Shown piece by piece: positions 1 through 11,432 of a stretch of 64,000 nt of DNA (positions are counted from its first letter, which is position 1; the number at the start of each line of letters is the position of its first letter). Under the pieces are notes generated by a model. It did no database searches, had not been told where the DNA came from, and saw only the letters and a list, made by a program, of their open reading frames with translations. The position numbers were made by a program, and so were the translations under genes. This DNA comes from Cacajao melanocephalus (lineage: Eukaryota > Chordata > Mammalia > Primates > Pitheciidae): positions 16,595-80,594 of the forward strand of contig CAUYLG010075769.1 in NCBI GenBank assembly GCA_963573385.1, written 5' to 3'.

Positions 1-289
1 GGCAGTGCCTGCTCACCCCCACCCTGACACACACCCCAGGGGGCCTGTCTACTTCCAGGCAAGGGGCTGTCCTCTCCTCCACACGCCCCTGCCCCACCTG
101 GCCAAGAAAGACCCCAGCTCCCCTCCCACCCTGTCTAACTCCCCCATCCGTCTCCACCCTCCTGACAAGGGGCCCTGACCTCTCAGCACCCACAGCCCTC
201 AGGGGAGAGTGTGAGACGTGAAATCATCCAGTGGCCACACAGGGCCCTGTGCCTTGATGGGGAATGATGGTGGGGGGGTCAAACTCAGC

Positions 290-430
290 CATGGGGATCA
301 GGGAAGGCTTCCTGGAAGAAGAGGCATTTAAGTGGAGACAAAAGAGCTGGCCAGGTGCGGCCAAGGGAGGTAGGGAGAAGGACAGTCAGCATCCGGAAGA
401 CCCAAATACCCAAGGAGCACTGGCCCCGGG
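290..430 (-). mobile_element. L2-like LINE fragment
   Basis: The segment around 300-345 carries the L2 3'-region signature in antisense (aaggcttcctggaagaag, then a catttaag-like segment). Similar wording recurs at 38.8 kb. The fragment is short and diverged, so boundaries are approximate. Confidence 0.45.
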
Positions 431-552
431 GGCTCCACTGCATGGAGATGCGGGGGATTGGGCCAGGCCTGCTGCCTCCCAGCAAGTGAGGATGGGAGCC
501 TGGCTTCCTCTTCTATGGGAGCCACAGCGAGGATGTCCCAGGAGGAGACAGA

Positions 553-604
553 GCGGAGCCTGGTGCATAGTAGGTGCACAGAGGGTACTTGTTGAAATGA
601 AGCA
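553..604 (+). mobile_element. L2/MIR-type 3' tail relic
   Basis: The phrase gcctggtgcatagtaggtg followed by a TTGTTGAAATGAA-like end resembles the conserved 3' tail of L2. It is in opposite orientation to the L2-like fragment at 290-430, so the two are probably separate insertions. Very short, hence low confidence. Confidence 0.35.
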
Positions 605-2149
605 GTGAACGCTCCTCACCAGAGAGCCTGGGGTTTCACACACTCTGAGGCGGCCGTGAGGAGGCTCTGGGTCCCCATCTGCCCTGCCCTGTTCCCAAGG
701 CCCCTCGGCCCCCTCTTCCCCCTAGGGTCCGCACACTGGCAGGGCAGGGGCCAGCTCTCCTCCTGGTGCCTGAGGGAGGGACCCCCACTGCCCCTCATGG
801 GCCAGGCCTGGATACAAATCTCCAGAACAAGGAGAAAACCCCACACCCCACAGCTCCTCGGAGCCCCCACCTGACTGAGGACCCTCGCCTGGTGCAAGCG
901 CCTCGGGGCGGGGGTCGCAGGCTGCCTGCTCCTGCAGGGAGAGCTGAATGGTTCTGGGCCATGCTGACAAGGGGAGGGGCACAGCAGGTGAGGTCCCAGC
1001 TGATAGCTCGGTCCTCGGCCCCATGCAGTGGAGACAGTGCTGAGTCCTCCGGGCCTTCAGGGAGCGCTGGAGCTTGGGTTGCTGCAGGGAATCACCCTGC
1101 CCCAAGGAAGTGAGCCAGTTGAGGGCCAGAGGGAGGCCAGGGCTCCAGGGCACTGTGGGCCCACATCACTCCAGTGGGAGCTGTTGAGTTCCTGCCTGTG
1201 CCTGGCCAGGCTCCAGGAGCCGGGGACCAGCTGCAGCCAAGCCCGGCCCTCAGGGAGCTGACCACTGGGGGAGCTAATCTCGGGGCTCTGACCACCCTGA
1301 AGCGGGGCGGAGGGTGGATTGTCCTGAGAAGACGGATCAGGTCCAGGCCCTTCCTGGTCCCTTCGGGTGCCCCCACTCCGGCCTCATGGCCTCACCGGCA
1401 TGTCGCCACAGCCCCTACCCACCCCACTCCATCTCTGCTCTTCCGGGACCTTGTCCCGGCTCTGCAACATCACCTCTTCCTCCACAGCCTTCAGTGGCTC
1501 CCTTGGGCTCTGGACCAGAGCCCCGCTCCACCACCTGCAACCAGGTGCCCCAGAGACCAGCCCTGTGGCCTGTGCCCTCCCTGCCAAAGGCCCCCACCCT
1601 CTGAGCTCACAGACGCCCTCTGGCCGCACACAGGGTCCCCCACCTCTACAACCCCCAAACAGCAGTGTTTCCCAACTGCCTACCTTCTTGCACCCCAAGC
1701 CCCGCCCAGGCCAGCCCCCTTCCTCGACCACTGGAGAGAAGCCTCAGCCGCTGGCTCTAACCCCCACCCCACCCTCACACTGCCTCCACTCCTGGCTGAC
1801 CGAGGCAGTGACAGCAGTGCCAGCTCTCGTCCGACCCCAGGAGTCAGGTGGCTTCGTGGACAGCTCCAGGGACCATGACTGCCCGGCCACCCTGTGCACA
1901 AAGACTCAGAGGAAGAGGCCATGGACGAGGGACTCTTGGCCCGCAGGCACACCACGCCCTCCTCCCCCTTGTGGGAAGGACGCCCCCCACTTCCCCCAGC
2001 ACACACAGGGCGATGCCCCTCCCCCGAAGGGGCCGGCCCCTGCTCCTGGGTGTCAGGGCAGCCTGGGTGGAAGTCCAGCTGGCACGGTCAGCCCATGGAG
2101 GGGCACCAGGCGGGGGGCCATTGCTGATGGCCGCCCTGCATACCAGGCT

Positions 2150-2262
2150 TCCTCCGTCAAAATATTTGTAGCATTTGCTCTGTTTAAAAAACCCTGAGGT
2201 AGGAGAGTACACTAATCTTTAAAAAGGTTAATTTATTCATAGAGATTTTGACAGAGACGTAT
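2150..2262. promoter_or_regulatory. AT-rich island, candidate conserved element
   Basis: An abrupt AT-rich patch in GC-rich surroundings, with CAAAATATTTG, a GTTTAAAAAA run, CACTAATC and GGTTAATTTATTC. It does not look like an Alu, L1 or LTR fragment. Composition and TAAT cores resemble the other islands in the window. The regulatory role is inferred only. Confidence 0.22.
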
Positions 2263-3117
2263 GGCCCGGCAAGGCCATGGCCCTTCCCGGGGTGGGGGGA
2301 GCGCACCAGAGAAGAGCTGGCTCTGCAGACCGCAGACCGGCGACAGCGTCTCCCAGGCCGGTCCACCCTCCCGCTGCATCCCCCGGCCCGGACCACCCTC
2401 CCGCTGACCCTGCTGCCGGCCCACCCAGCCCAACTTCGCCCATCTCCCCTCCCCTCGCCGCCCCGCCCCACATCAGAAAATGGCTCGCTCATGTTCTTGG
2501 GTGGGAAAAGGCAGAGGCCCCTGAACCCCTGGCCTCCATCCGACGCCCAGGCGGGCAGCACCCATAGATGGCACAGGGGCTGTAGGCCGCAATGTTGGAG
2601 GCCTCTGGCTCTCCTTCCTTCTTGGGATCTGAGAGGTGCTGAGGCGCTCCTGTCTGCAAATCAGCCCCCAGGGCCCGGGGCTGCAGGCCCTACCCTGGCG
2701 TAAGCACTGACCCCTCAGCTGCACCCAGGGTGTGAGGAAGCGGAGGCCGCCTTCCCCCTGGCCAGGCTGCTGGGGCTCAGGGCAGTGAGGGGCTGGAGGG
2801 AGGCCAGGGGACCCCACGGGCAGGCTTGCTGGTGACCAACAGCAGCAGAACACCCACCCTTCAGGCCACAACGGGGCAGAGGGACCAGCGACTCTGGAGT
2901 TTGTGTGTTTTTAACACTTCAGGGCAAAGAAAACGTCCCGGGGGCACTTTGGATGGTCTGGAAGCTAACTGCCTGTCATCCCAGCACCCTGGGCGTGACC
3001 TTGATGGCCCCAGTGACACTCTTCCTCCCCGCTGGGCTTTTGGGGCACTGGGAGAGCTGGCCTGGTCTATGTTCCCTGGCTCTGTGAGCACCAGACCCTC
3101 ATAGCCTCACCTCCCTC

Positions 3118-3440
3118 CAGCCTCAGAGCTCTGGCCACTCCAGCCACCCACACTCAGGACTGGCTCCATCCCGGGGTCTTTGCACAGGCTCCCCTCTGCC
3201 CAGGACTTCTGACCAGACCTCTCATGGAGGCTCAGCCTCAGCATTCCAGCCTCAGCACAAACATGGCCTCCTCCAGGAAGCCCTCCTGACTCCCCATGGA
3301 ACACCCTCGATCTGGGACCCTGTATTTCAGTTTTTTCTCCAACCTCCTCTGAAAGGTGTTCGTCCACTCGTCTTTTGTGAGTCTGTGGCTAGCCTGGCGG
3401 GCGGCTCCCATGCAGCAGGAACAGGGGCTCTCCTTGGTGG
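3118..3440 (+). mobile_element. L2 LINE 3'-region fragment
   Basis: Contains the typical sense-strand L2 string order: a gtctttgcacaggctcccctc-like segment (near 3177), then CTCATGGAGGCTCAGCC, then cctccaggaagccctcctga. This matches the familiar L2 3' region (firm up to about 3300). The downstream extent to 3440 is less certain. Confidence 0.5.
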
Positions 3441-3887
3441 CCACACCCTCAGGTCAGGACCGGTGAGTGACTCCAGGTCCAGGTCTTTCTTTTCTGCAAA
3501 ATGGGTCAACGGCTCTGTCCAGGCCAGCACTGAGCACAAGAGAGGCTGAGCAGACGGCATGTGATGTCCTGGGATCGCTGTGGCCCTCCTCGCTGGGCTG
3601 GCGCCGGCAGCTCCTCCCCCTGCCCAGGTAAGGTCAGAACCCCTGTGTGGGTACCAGGCCCCCTCTGGCTGCTCACCCTAGGGCCCCGCCCAGCCTGTGG
3701 GCACCTACCCCACACCCCGAGTCCACACCCCAAGTCCTGAAGGCCCCAGGTGCTGCCCAGCCGTCATCGAGCCCAGCCTGCGCCGGCTCCCCTGCTCGGA
3801 AACCTCTCTGCTGTCCTTGAAACGCAGGGTGGCAGCCACGGGATATGGGAGACAGATGCGCTCTCCCGGGCCACGGTAAACAGGCGG

Positions 3888-4020
3888 CGAGGGGCGGGGA
3901 TTGGGTTACGCCGGTGAAATATCGTAAAATAAATAGAAGGACGGTTGGTGTACTTCAGGTAAATTAGCCTGATTCAAGCTGTCAGCTTGAGGGAGTCTAA
4001 ATAAACACAGCTTGCCGCCT
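3888..4020. promoter_or_regulatory. AT-rich island with palindrome, candidate enhancer
   Basis: Distinct low-GC patch between GC-rich flanks. It contains TATCGTAAAATAAATAG, GTAAATTAGCC, TCTAAATAAACAC and a near-perfect palindrome TCAAGCTG-T-CAGCTTGA at 3974-3990. It is not recognisable as a transposon. The motif content suits homeodomain and bHLH-type binding, which is an inference. Confidence 0.3.
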
Positions 4021-4906
4021 CTTCCCCGCGTAGGAAGGGGCGAGGACGCCGGCTGGGCAGGGCTGCTGAGCTAATCCGTCAACCTGCGAGCCGGCAGGCG
4101 GCCTCAGCCAAGAGGACCGGGGTGCTCCCAGCCCCACCGTGGAGGGGCCCCGCTCAGCCAGAAGCACCCTCTGGCCTGCGGCTGGTGTCCCTGAGCCACT
4201 GTCTTCACTCTGCGTGGAGCCTCTCGCCCGTCTCTCTGGGTGCCAGGCTGCAGGGTAGGAATGGGCATGAGTGAGCTCTGGGTATTGGGGCCCCTGCAGG
4301 TCTGGGAGGGTGTCCATGTCACTACGTGGTGGGATAGGGTGCGGACACTCGGAGGCTCCCAGCTGGGAGTGCCTCACCTTCCAAAGCCCAGGTTTCCTAT
4401 GCAGTGAGACACAGGTCCCTCAGAGCGCATGGGCCTGAAACCAGGTGATCCCAGAGCCTCTGGCACGGCCCAGCTTGCAGGGAGCCCTGGATTCCAATGG
4501 AGGCTGCCCCGAGGCCGGCATGGTGATCACCATCTCAGACCCAGCCGCCTCCTGCGCAGCACCAGATGGCGGGACGGAGGCCCTGGCGGAGGGACAGGAC
4601 GAGGCCTCTGGACGGTCACCTACCTCACCACCCAGGGCTCCTGGGCAGCCAGATTCAGGGGATTCGCCTTTCTACAGCAGCCTTTTCAGGCCAGCCTGGT
4701 CCAGGGTCTCAGACCCAGAGCTGCCAGGATAACCCCAGGGCCTGGGCCCTGAGCGAGACCTCAGAACCTCCATCTCCCCAGCACGCTCCCTGCCTCCCTC
4801 CGTCTCTGTCTGTCTCTGTCTCTGGGTCTCTCTCATCCTTGCTCCTCCTCAGAGCACAGTTGTGCCTCCACCTCCCTTGCTTGGGCAGTGCGGCCAGCAC
4901 GGGGCA

Positions 4907-4958
4907 GGCACAGCTGGCTCGAAGGCTGGGCTGGCACAGCTGGCTCGAAGGCTGGGCT
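4907..4958. repeat. 26-bp tandem duplication (2 copies)
   Basis: A 26-bp unit beginning GGCACAGCTGGCTCGAAG is repeated exactly twice (4907-4932 and 4933-4958) and followed by the start of a third unit. Perfect identity suggests a recent or polymorphic duplication. Confidence 0.95.
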
Positions 4959-6830
4959 GGCACTGGCCCCAGGTCCTGGGCCGCCCCTTGTCCTCTGGGC
5001 CGTGGCTCTCTCACGGCTTGGGCTGGGCTATAGAAATCCTCCTGTGACCGCTTCTGTAGACACGGCTGCCTACCAGTGCTGGGCAGAGACGAGTCCACGG
5101 TCCCTGTTCTTCCCGGTCCTCAGTTAGAGACCCCTCAACCCTGCCAGCCCAGAGCCTCTCAGAGGGGCACTGCAAAACTCCTGCCTATGTGACAGGTGGG
5201 CCCAGGAGCATTTGCCCTCTGGACACAGCCCCAAGGGGGTCTGAGCCACATGACCCCCTCTGAACCCTCTCCTGGGAGCTGGATCTGGCTCTGCCCCCAG
5301 GAGCCCCAGCCAGAGGCGCGGGCAGAGGAGCCTTTGTGGGGGTCTCTTGACCCATGGAGCCCACCGGCCCGGCTTGGGTCTGTTACTCCAGCCAGGCTTC
5401 CTGGGAGGTCCACGATCCTCCCCCGTGTCCTCCCCACAGTCTCACGGGGCTCTGAGCTTCGAGGGGAGTGGCCGTCTGAGTGGGCAAATGGAGGATCTGT
5501 CCTGCCAGGCACTGGCACCCCCCAAGAGAGGGTGTGACTGGGCACATGTCAGCCCTGGCACCAGCCCCACCCTGCAGGCCCCCCCATCAGCGCCCCTGCT
5601 GGAGCCCCCCACCCAGGCTGCCTGGGGACCCCTCTCAACAGCAGCCGTCTCTGAAAAGCGTTTGGCAGCAGTTTATAGGCTGGGTGGGTGCTGGGTCTTC
5701 CCCACGCCACACTCACTGGCCTTTTGAAACAATGCCCTTGACCAGAGGCACTCACTGCTCCCCCTGAGGTGAGGGGCAATGGAGGAGGCTGCCAGCCATG
5801 CCGTGGCCCCTGCCCCCACTGACCCGCTCACTGCTGGCCGCCTGCAGCCAGCCCAGGAGGCGATGTCACCCAAGGTTAATGCCAAACCCAAAAAGACCGT
5901 CAGCTCCTGAGGACCGGAGTTTGGAATTCCAGGCCCTCCTGGCCAGGTGCTTTCTGGGGAGGGATTTTCAGACACCCCTGCGGCCTTGACCTTGGTGCGC
6001 TGGGAGGCTGTGGGCAGGGACTCCCCCAGGCCCTCTGCCGCTTGCTGGGAGCCCGCTGATGAACGATATTTGAACATGCAGAGTGGTCCCAGCTCTCCTT
6101 ACATGCACCCCCCACAACCTTCCCTAGGTCCCCTGAGCCAGCACGCAGGGCCAGGGAAGGCCAGCAGGACTAGGGGGGCTGAGCCGGGAGGGGGCAGCAC
6201 TGGAGGTGCTCGGGGCGGGCGGGAGGAAGCGGTTTGATCTCCGGGATGGAGGTTTGTTGATATACATTTCCTTTCCTGGAGAAGCTGCCGTCCGTCTTAA
6301 TTCAGGGAAGCAGGCTGGAGTCAGCCACCCCCAGAGCCAATCCCGCCCTCAGGGAGTTGGGGGTGGGGGGTCAGGAAGAGACCCCTGGGGCTTAGCCCAC
6401 CTGAGTGGAGCCCAGCTAAGCTGTCCAGGGGCCGCCCCACTGGCGCCAGGGCACCACCGGGTGGCCCCGGACCTGCAGCTCCTGACGCTGTGCCCTTCAA
6501 AGTCAGCGTTTTCTTCTCAGATCCCTACAGGGACCGGGGGACCCTGACTGCGGCCTGCGTGTGGTGTGGCCTTCCTCCGCCCTACCTGGCCTGAGGAGAC
6601 CCCACCCCCACAGCTGGGCCTGGCTTCCCCAGGGACCCCTCCCCAAAGGCTGTGGGGCTAAAGGAAGCAGGATCCTCGCTCAGGAATGCCTCACGGTGCC
6701 TCCTTGTGGGATGTGGGGTTTGGGGTGAATGTGGCCTGGCTGGGCCTCGGCTCACCTCCTTGGCCAACACCCCTTCCATGGCCAGCCCTCTCCCCATGGC
6801 CGGGACCCTTATGGCCACCCCCCCGCCCCA

Positions 6831-6974
6831 TGGCCAGCACCCTCTGTGGCCAGCACCCCCTATGACCAGCACCCCCTGTGGCCAGCACCCCCTATGACCA
6901 GCAGCGCCCGTGGCCAGCAACCCCCGTGGCCAGCACCCCCCATGGCCCTAACCCCCTATGACCAGCAGCCCCAG
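6831..6974. repeat. 16-bp minisatellite, nine units
   Basis: Nine consecutive units of exactly 16 bp, typical unit TGGCCAGCACCCCCTA with alternating TGGCC/TGACC starts. The last two units are the most diverged. Units 2 and 4 are the same type, and 3 and 5 start alike, suggesting expansion of a 32-bp dimer. A related less regular segment lies just upstream (6778-6830). Confidence 0.95.
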
Positions 6975-7557
6975 CTCAGATGCACTCTGTCCTCTGCTGC
7001 CCTCCCTGGAGCAGCAGCCAAGGCCCCTCGGGGTGGAGTTTCTGGCCTCTCTGCTGCTTTCGAGTCTTCATTTCTAAGCAATACTGAGGGCCATGGAGAG
7101 GCCGGGAGGTTGGAGCTGCCCCAGGGACAAGGCCCCAGCTCACCCATGTGTGGCGTATCCTGAAGATGGGGGCCACTCATGTGTTTGGAAGTCAGCATCT
7201 TAGGCTCCCCTTAAATCTCTCGGTGTCTGGGGGTGGGTGAGCGCTCACTGGGGGTCCCAAGAAGAGGTCGGCTGAGTGTTGGTTCCCAGCTGCCAGGGGT
7301 CAGATTGTTGTCCCCCCAGGGAAGTGCTGGGGGCTTTACCTCCAAAGGCTTCTGGGACCCAGCAACCCCTTTATTGGTGACCCCCTCTTGTGACCCAAAA
7401 AGGCTCAGTGGGCCCCAGTCTGACACAAAGCCACCCTCCGAGAGCCTTGGTCTCCCTCACTCCTGGGAAGTGCCTTGTGGGGCCATGGATGGAGGCTGGT
7501 CCCTATCACCCCAAGCAGGAAGCGCAGCAGATGTGAGGAGACGGGCGGGGGCCCCGT

Positions 7558-7800
7558 CCAGCAAAAGCCACCACCATGGGCAATTAGTTAACATCAGCAC
7601 ACTCAGAGCTGTCCAGCCAGAGGAGGAATCGGATGATTGCAGCTATCGCTAACAGATTGATCACGACCTACGAGCCGGCCTGCGAGTCTGCAGCTCGGAG
7701 CTCAACACGCTATCGGTTCAGCCACCAGCGAGCAGAATCTCCCAAACCCTGACCGGCCCCACCTGGAGGCTCACGCCAAATTTAACAGATGACACAGGCT
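7558..7800. promoter_or_regulatory. Candidate conserved non-coding element
   Basis: Sequence with moderate GC and binding-site-like words: GGCAATTAGTTAAC (homeodomain core plus HNF1-like half site), GGATGATTGCAG, AACAGATTGATCACG, and later CCAAATTTAACAG. Non-repetitive and unlike the surrounding Pro/Gly-biased background. The functional label is inferred from texture only. Confidence 0.3.
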
Positions 7801-8489
7801 TCTGGTCCAGCTCCTCAGAGGAGGGGCCTCGGCCCTCCCATGTGCCAATGCTGGCTGGGCACTGGGGTCCGAGGGGTCACTCAGACGTCCCTAGGTGTGT
7901 GAATCCAGAGACACTTGGGACTCTCACTTCACCTCATAAAGAAGTCAACGCCATTGCCCTTCAGAGACTGGGCTGCATTCACAGTCGGGTCACTGCCAGC
8001 CTTGGAGGCCAGATGGAGTCCGTTTGCAGCGGCTACTGGAGCCCAGGAGCAGGACTGTCTGCAGGCTGGGGCATCCCGCCCCTGCAGCCCCGTGCACAGA
8101 TGCCAGCGGCGTCCCAGCTCCACGCTGCAGATCTGGGCGCCTCCCGAGCAAGGAGCTCCTCCTGGGAGCTGCAGGCAGGAGGTTCCCCTTCCTGGATCTG
8201 AGGTTTTAATTGGAAAAAACTGTCCTCCGAGCAGCGAGGAGGGTCTGGTTTGGCACGGGTGGGTTTTCACCTGGGGCCACCCTCTTTGCCACCCTCCCCA
8301 GCTTCAACAAGCTGGGCTTTTCTCGGGGAGAGTGGTACGCCAGGGGCAGCCGGGGGTCTGAGGACAGGGCCTGCCTGCCGGGCAGAGATGCTGGCCTCTG
8401 GCTGACCAGGTGAGCTGCTCCCTTGCAGAGGCTGTGACAGGGGCTCTGGAGTGGCCCAGGGCCGGGTGGACCAGGCTCACCACAACGCC

Positions 8490-8558
8490 ACCAAAGCAGA
8501 GAGGAGGCTTGTCTGACCCCAGAGCCTCCCTTCTGCCAGCTCCCTGGGGGGATGGGGC
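8490..8558 (+). repeat. Dispersed direct repeat, copy 1
   Basis: A 69-bp segment starting ACCAAAGCAGAGAGGAGGC reappears at 8960-9028 in the same orientation, offset 470 bp, with only a handful of mismatches. It is not a recognised interspersed repeat, so a local duplication is likely. Confidence 0.9.
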
Positions 8559-8959
8559 AGTTCCTAATTTGGCCCCGCTCTGGCCGTGCTGACTTTAGGG
8601 AAAAGCCAGATGTGTTTGGCTCAAGAAGGGCCCCCCAGACACAGAGCCCCCAGCAAGCGGCAGTCTCTGCCCTGGGAAGGAGCTGACTGGGGGCTGGGCG
8701 TGGCTCCCAGAAGAGCCAGGCTTTCTCAAGGCCCAAGGCACTGTCCATGAGTGCAAGGCTGGGACCACCGGGCCAGTCTCTGGAAACCTCCCTCGGAGGA
8801 GACTCCGCCCAGGACTGAAGGACCCCCCAGGTGAGTGCGCCCCGAGCTCCCCTCAGTGAGTCCTGCCCAGGGCGTGGGATCTCATTGCAGCTCCTGGGCC
8901 TCCCACCAGCACCCCACGCCCCACTGACCACTCCTCAATGAAACCACGGAGCCGGCCAC

Positions 8960-9028
8960 ACCAAAGCAGGGAGGAGGCTTGTCTGACCCCAGAGGCTCCC
9001 TTCTGCCAGCTACCTGGGGAGATGGGGC
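8960..9028 (+). repeat. Dispersed direct repeat, copy 2
   Basis: Second copy of the 69-bp segment at 8490-8558. Differences include AGAGCCTCCC versus AGAGGCTCCC and CTCCCTGGGG versus CTACCTGGGG. The sequence between the copies is unrelated, so this is a dispersed duplication, not a tandem array. Confidence 0.9.
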
Positions 9029-9835
9029 CCTGGGCTCAGCTGCTAAATCCACCTGCTCCCGAGTGTCCTGGAGGGGTGGGAGACAGCCCGGGGGAAAGCA
9101 CTGTGCCCCTAGGTCTGCAGGCCACAGGGGAACAGCACAGCGTCAGAGGGCAGCCAGGTTTGCTGACCGCCCAGGGATGGGGAGGAACTCGGATGTCGGG
9201 GTGTCCCCCGCACTGGGAAACTCCCGGTGACTTGCTGCCGTGTTTGGTTTTGTTTAATTTTTAGATGAGTGAGGAAGAAGCAAAACCCTCATAACACACT
9301 TTTTGACCACCGACGAGGCGGGGGTGGTGGCCTCTCCCGGGACGTCACCAAGAGGAGGCTCGCCCACCTCAGTGGCACGCCGGTGGGGACACTGAGCCGG
9401 GTGCGGGCCTGGTGGGGCTCAGTGTGAACAAATGGATGCCGATGGCAAGAGCCCTGTGGCCACCTCCTCCCGACTGTCCCTCCTGACCGCTGAGAAGAGG
9501 AATTCCGGGAGAGCACCAAGCAGGCATCCTGCTGGCCCGGGGGCGCCCTCTGTGTGCGGCACAGTCAGCTCCTCCACCCCTGGCTAGGGCTGGGCAGAGA
9601 GCGGGGAGCAGTCAGGTGCCTTTTGGAGGCCCAAAGACCCCCATCTCTGCCATGTGGGTGAGAGTCAGAGAGGCATGGACACCGCTTCTTAGGGGCATTC
9701 CTGGGCCGGGCAGTGCGGACAGCAGAAACCGGCCTGGTGGAGGTCCCAGTAGCAGAGGTGTGAGGAGCCTTCACTTCATTCACGCTGAGCTGGTTACCGC
9801 GACGTGGGGCATGAGGAAGCTCTGTCACCCCTGCT

Positions 9836-10023
9836 CAGGGCCTGGCACACAGGACCCCGTGCTCTGCCGACCCCGAACCCTGCACCCCCGTAGTGTCTTG
9901 GGGCCAGTGCTGCTCTCTCCCCCTTACAGATGAGGAGGTGCAGGCGGAGACCTCCAGTGGCTGTCCCAGCTCACCCGGCACAGGGGCTGAGCCAGGACCC
10001 TGCTTGGGGCCCCTGACTCTGGG
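9836..10023 (-). mobile_element. MIR-like SINE relic
   Basis: Antisense MIR order is visible: a CAGGGCCTGGCACACAG-type word, then CTTACAGATGAGGAGGTGC, then CAGCTCACCCGGCACAG. Strongly diverged; boundaries are approximate. Confidence 0.4.
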
Positions 10024-10363
10024 CCATCCCCCACCCCGTCCTCCGGGTCTCCACCATCCCTGACTCCAGGGGGCACCAACCGTGACTCCAGAGGCGGCTG
10101 AGTCCGCCACAGAGAGCTTCCAGGCCACCGCCTCTAAAGTTGAAGTTTTCACGGGAAACCTGTCCTCCAAGCCGTGAGGCCAGAGCCAGGGTTCAGGGGT
10201 GGCTTCATGACAGCAGGCAGGCAGCCTGTCTCGGGACTCCCTGAGCCATCCCATCTGCGACGTGGGTGGAACATCACCCACCCGAGGACGCAGCCACAGC
10301 CCGCGGGCCTGGCTAAGGAGGAGTCGGCCAGGGGTCTCCTCTGAAGTGACCAGAGACACTTCC

Positions 10364-10518
10364 TCCCTCCTTCCCCCTCCTTCCTTCCCTCCTTCCTTCT
10401 TCCTAACTGCCTCCTTCCTTCCTCCCTCCTCCCTTCCTTCTTCCCTCCCTCCCTCCCTTCCTTCTTTCTTTCCTTCCTTCCTCTTTTCCTCCCTCCTTCC
10501 CCTCCCTCCCTTCCTTTC
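10364..10518. repeat. Polypyrimidine tract (CTTCC/CCCT-rich)
   Basis: About 155 bp almost entirely C and T on the plus strand, made of interleaved CCTT, CCCT and TTCC blocks with one short interruption (AACTG). Such homopurine/homopyrimidine tracts can form triplex (H-DNA) structures and are length-unstable. Frames read as poly-Ser/Pro or poly-Lys/Glu/Gly are artefacts of the repeat. Confidence 0.95.
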
Positions 10519-10849
10519 ACCATTTACTGATGCCAACATGAACAAATGGGTATTTGTTCACCCCTGGAGCTGTAACCCAGCCTACGCCTTTTGTGGCTCA
10601 CCCGGAGCCCTCCAGGGTGGCTCCTGCGTTCCTCGGCCATCCCTGCCCCATCGCTTTGTTTCTCGTCCCTCCTTATCTCCTGGCACCACAGGGGGCCCCA
10701 GGCTCATCTCGAATTCCCCCCCCACTTCTCCACGGATCTCTGGCCCCTTCACTGGGGGCAGCGTCAGAAAGGGGATCAGGCTGCTGGATGTGTGCCTGGC
10801 CACAGCGGTGTCCTCGCTGGGCCTCTCAGCAGATATGGCGACATAAAAC

Positions 10850-11045
10850 ATGGGTGCATGCCCACCCAGGCGTGCATACGTGTGTACACCACCCTGCATA
10901 CCGACAGGTCAGCATGCATGTGTACACAAACATCCTGACGTGTGTCTGCATGGGCTGGTATAACACACATACACCCCACAATAGCACACATACACATCAT
11001 CTGTGTCAGTGCCTCCCTGTGCACGTGTGTAGGTACATGTGGACA
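10850..11045. repeat. Degenerate CA/TG-rich patch
   Basis: Irregular GTGCATG, ACGTGTG, TACACAC and CACACAT words over about 200 bp, with no fixed period. Probably an old decayed microsatellite, similar in style to the patch at 48.4-48.7 kb. Confidence 0.6.
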
Positions 11046-11432
11046 CCAAGCCGTGTCGGCAGCACACAGGTCCATAGTTGCCAAGGTGATTTTTAACAGG
11101 GCTATGGGAGAGACGTGTTCATGCCCTGAGGGAGCTGGGGACAAAAAGGCACAGATCTGGGGGCTGTGGGTGCTGAAGGAGGCAAGAGATGCTTGGGGTC
11201 AGGGAGCCAGTGCGGATGTTGCAGGTTGGCGTTTAAACTGAACTCCAGGGATGGATGGGGTGAGAAAGGGCAGGCCAGGCAGGACCTGGAGAGAATCCCT
11301 GTTTGTAGAACTGGAGGGGCAGGGCCCGGTGGGGAGGCGACGAACACTCCAGGCACAGACAACCTGCGTCCCCCTCAGTGTTTCCTGCCACTTGATGTGG
11401 AAACTGGTGAACGACAGGGAGCGCGCAGGGCA

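Larger units (their letters stand above)
1..2149. other. GC-rich single-copy DNA, no gene seen
   Basis: Apart from two small L2-like relics listed separately, this stretch is GC-rich, non-repetitive sequence. Open frames on both strands overlap each other and are rich in Pro, Ser, Gly and Arg, as expected from GC-rich non-coding DNA where stop codons are rare. I saw no splice-flanked exon, domain or CpG-island promoter that would support a gene. Confidence 0.6.
2263..6830. other. GC-rich DNA, no gene seen
   Basis: Mostly single-copy GC-rich sequence. Separately listed inside it are an L2 fragment, an AT-rich island near 3.9 kb and a 26-bp duplication. A TCTCTG-type simple run lies at 4797-4843. 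A minor AT-rich patch near 6232-6310 contains GTTTGATCTCC and GTCTTAATTCAG. No coding exon could be supported. Confidence 0.55.
6975..10363. other. GC-rich DNA, no gene seen
   Basis: Single-copy GC-rich sequence apart from an AT-rich island (7558-7800), a dispersed 69-bp direct repeat and a MIR-like relic, all listed separately. Open frames up to 241 codons occur here (for example minus strand 8206-8931). They have no recognisable domain and low-complexity composition. Confidence 0.55.

Noticed and set aside
1367..2197. 276-codon plus-strand frame
   Set aside because: Pro/Ser-rich, overlaps other open frames on both strands and runs into an AT-rich island; no domain, no splice support.
10149..10545. 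Lys/Glu/Gly-rich minus-strand frames
   Set aside because: Antisense of the polypyrimidine tract.
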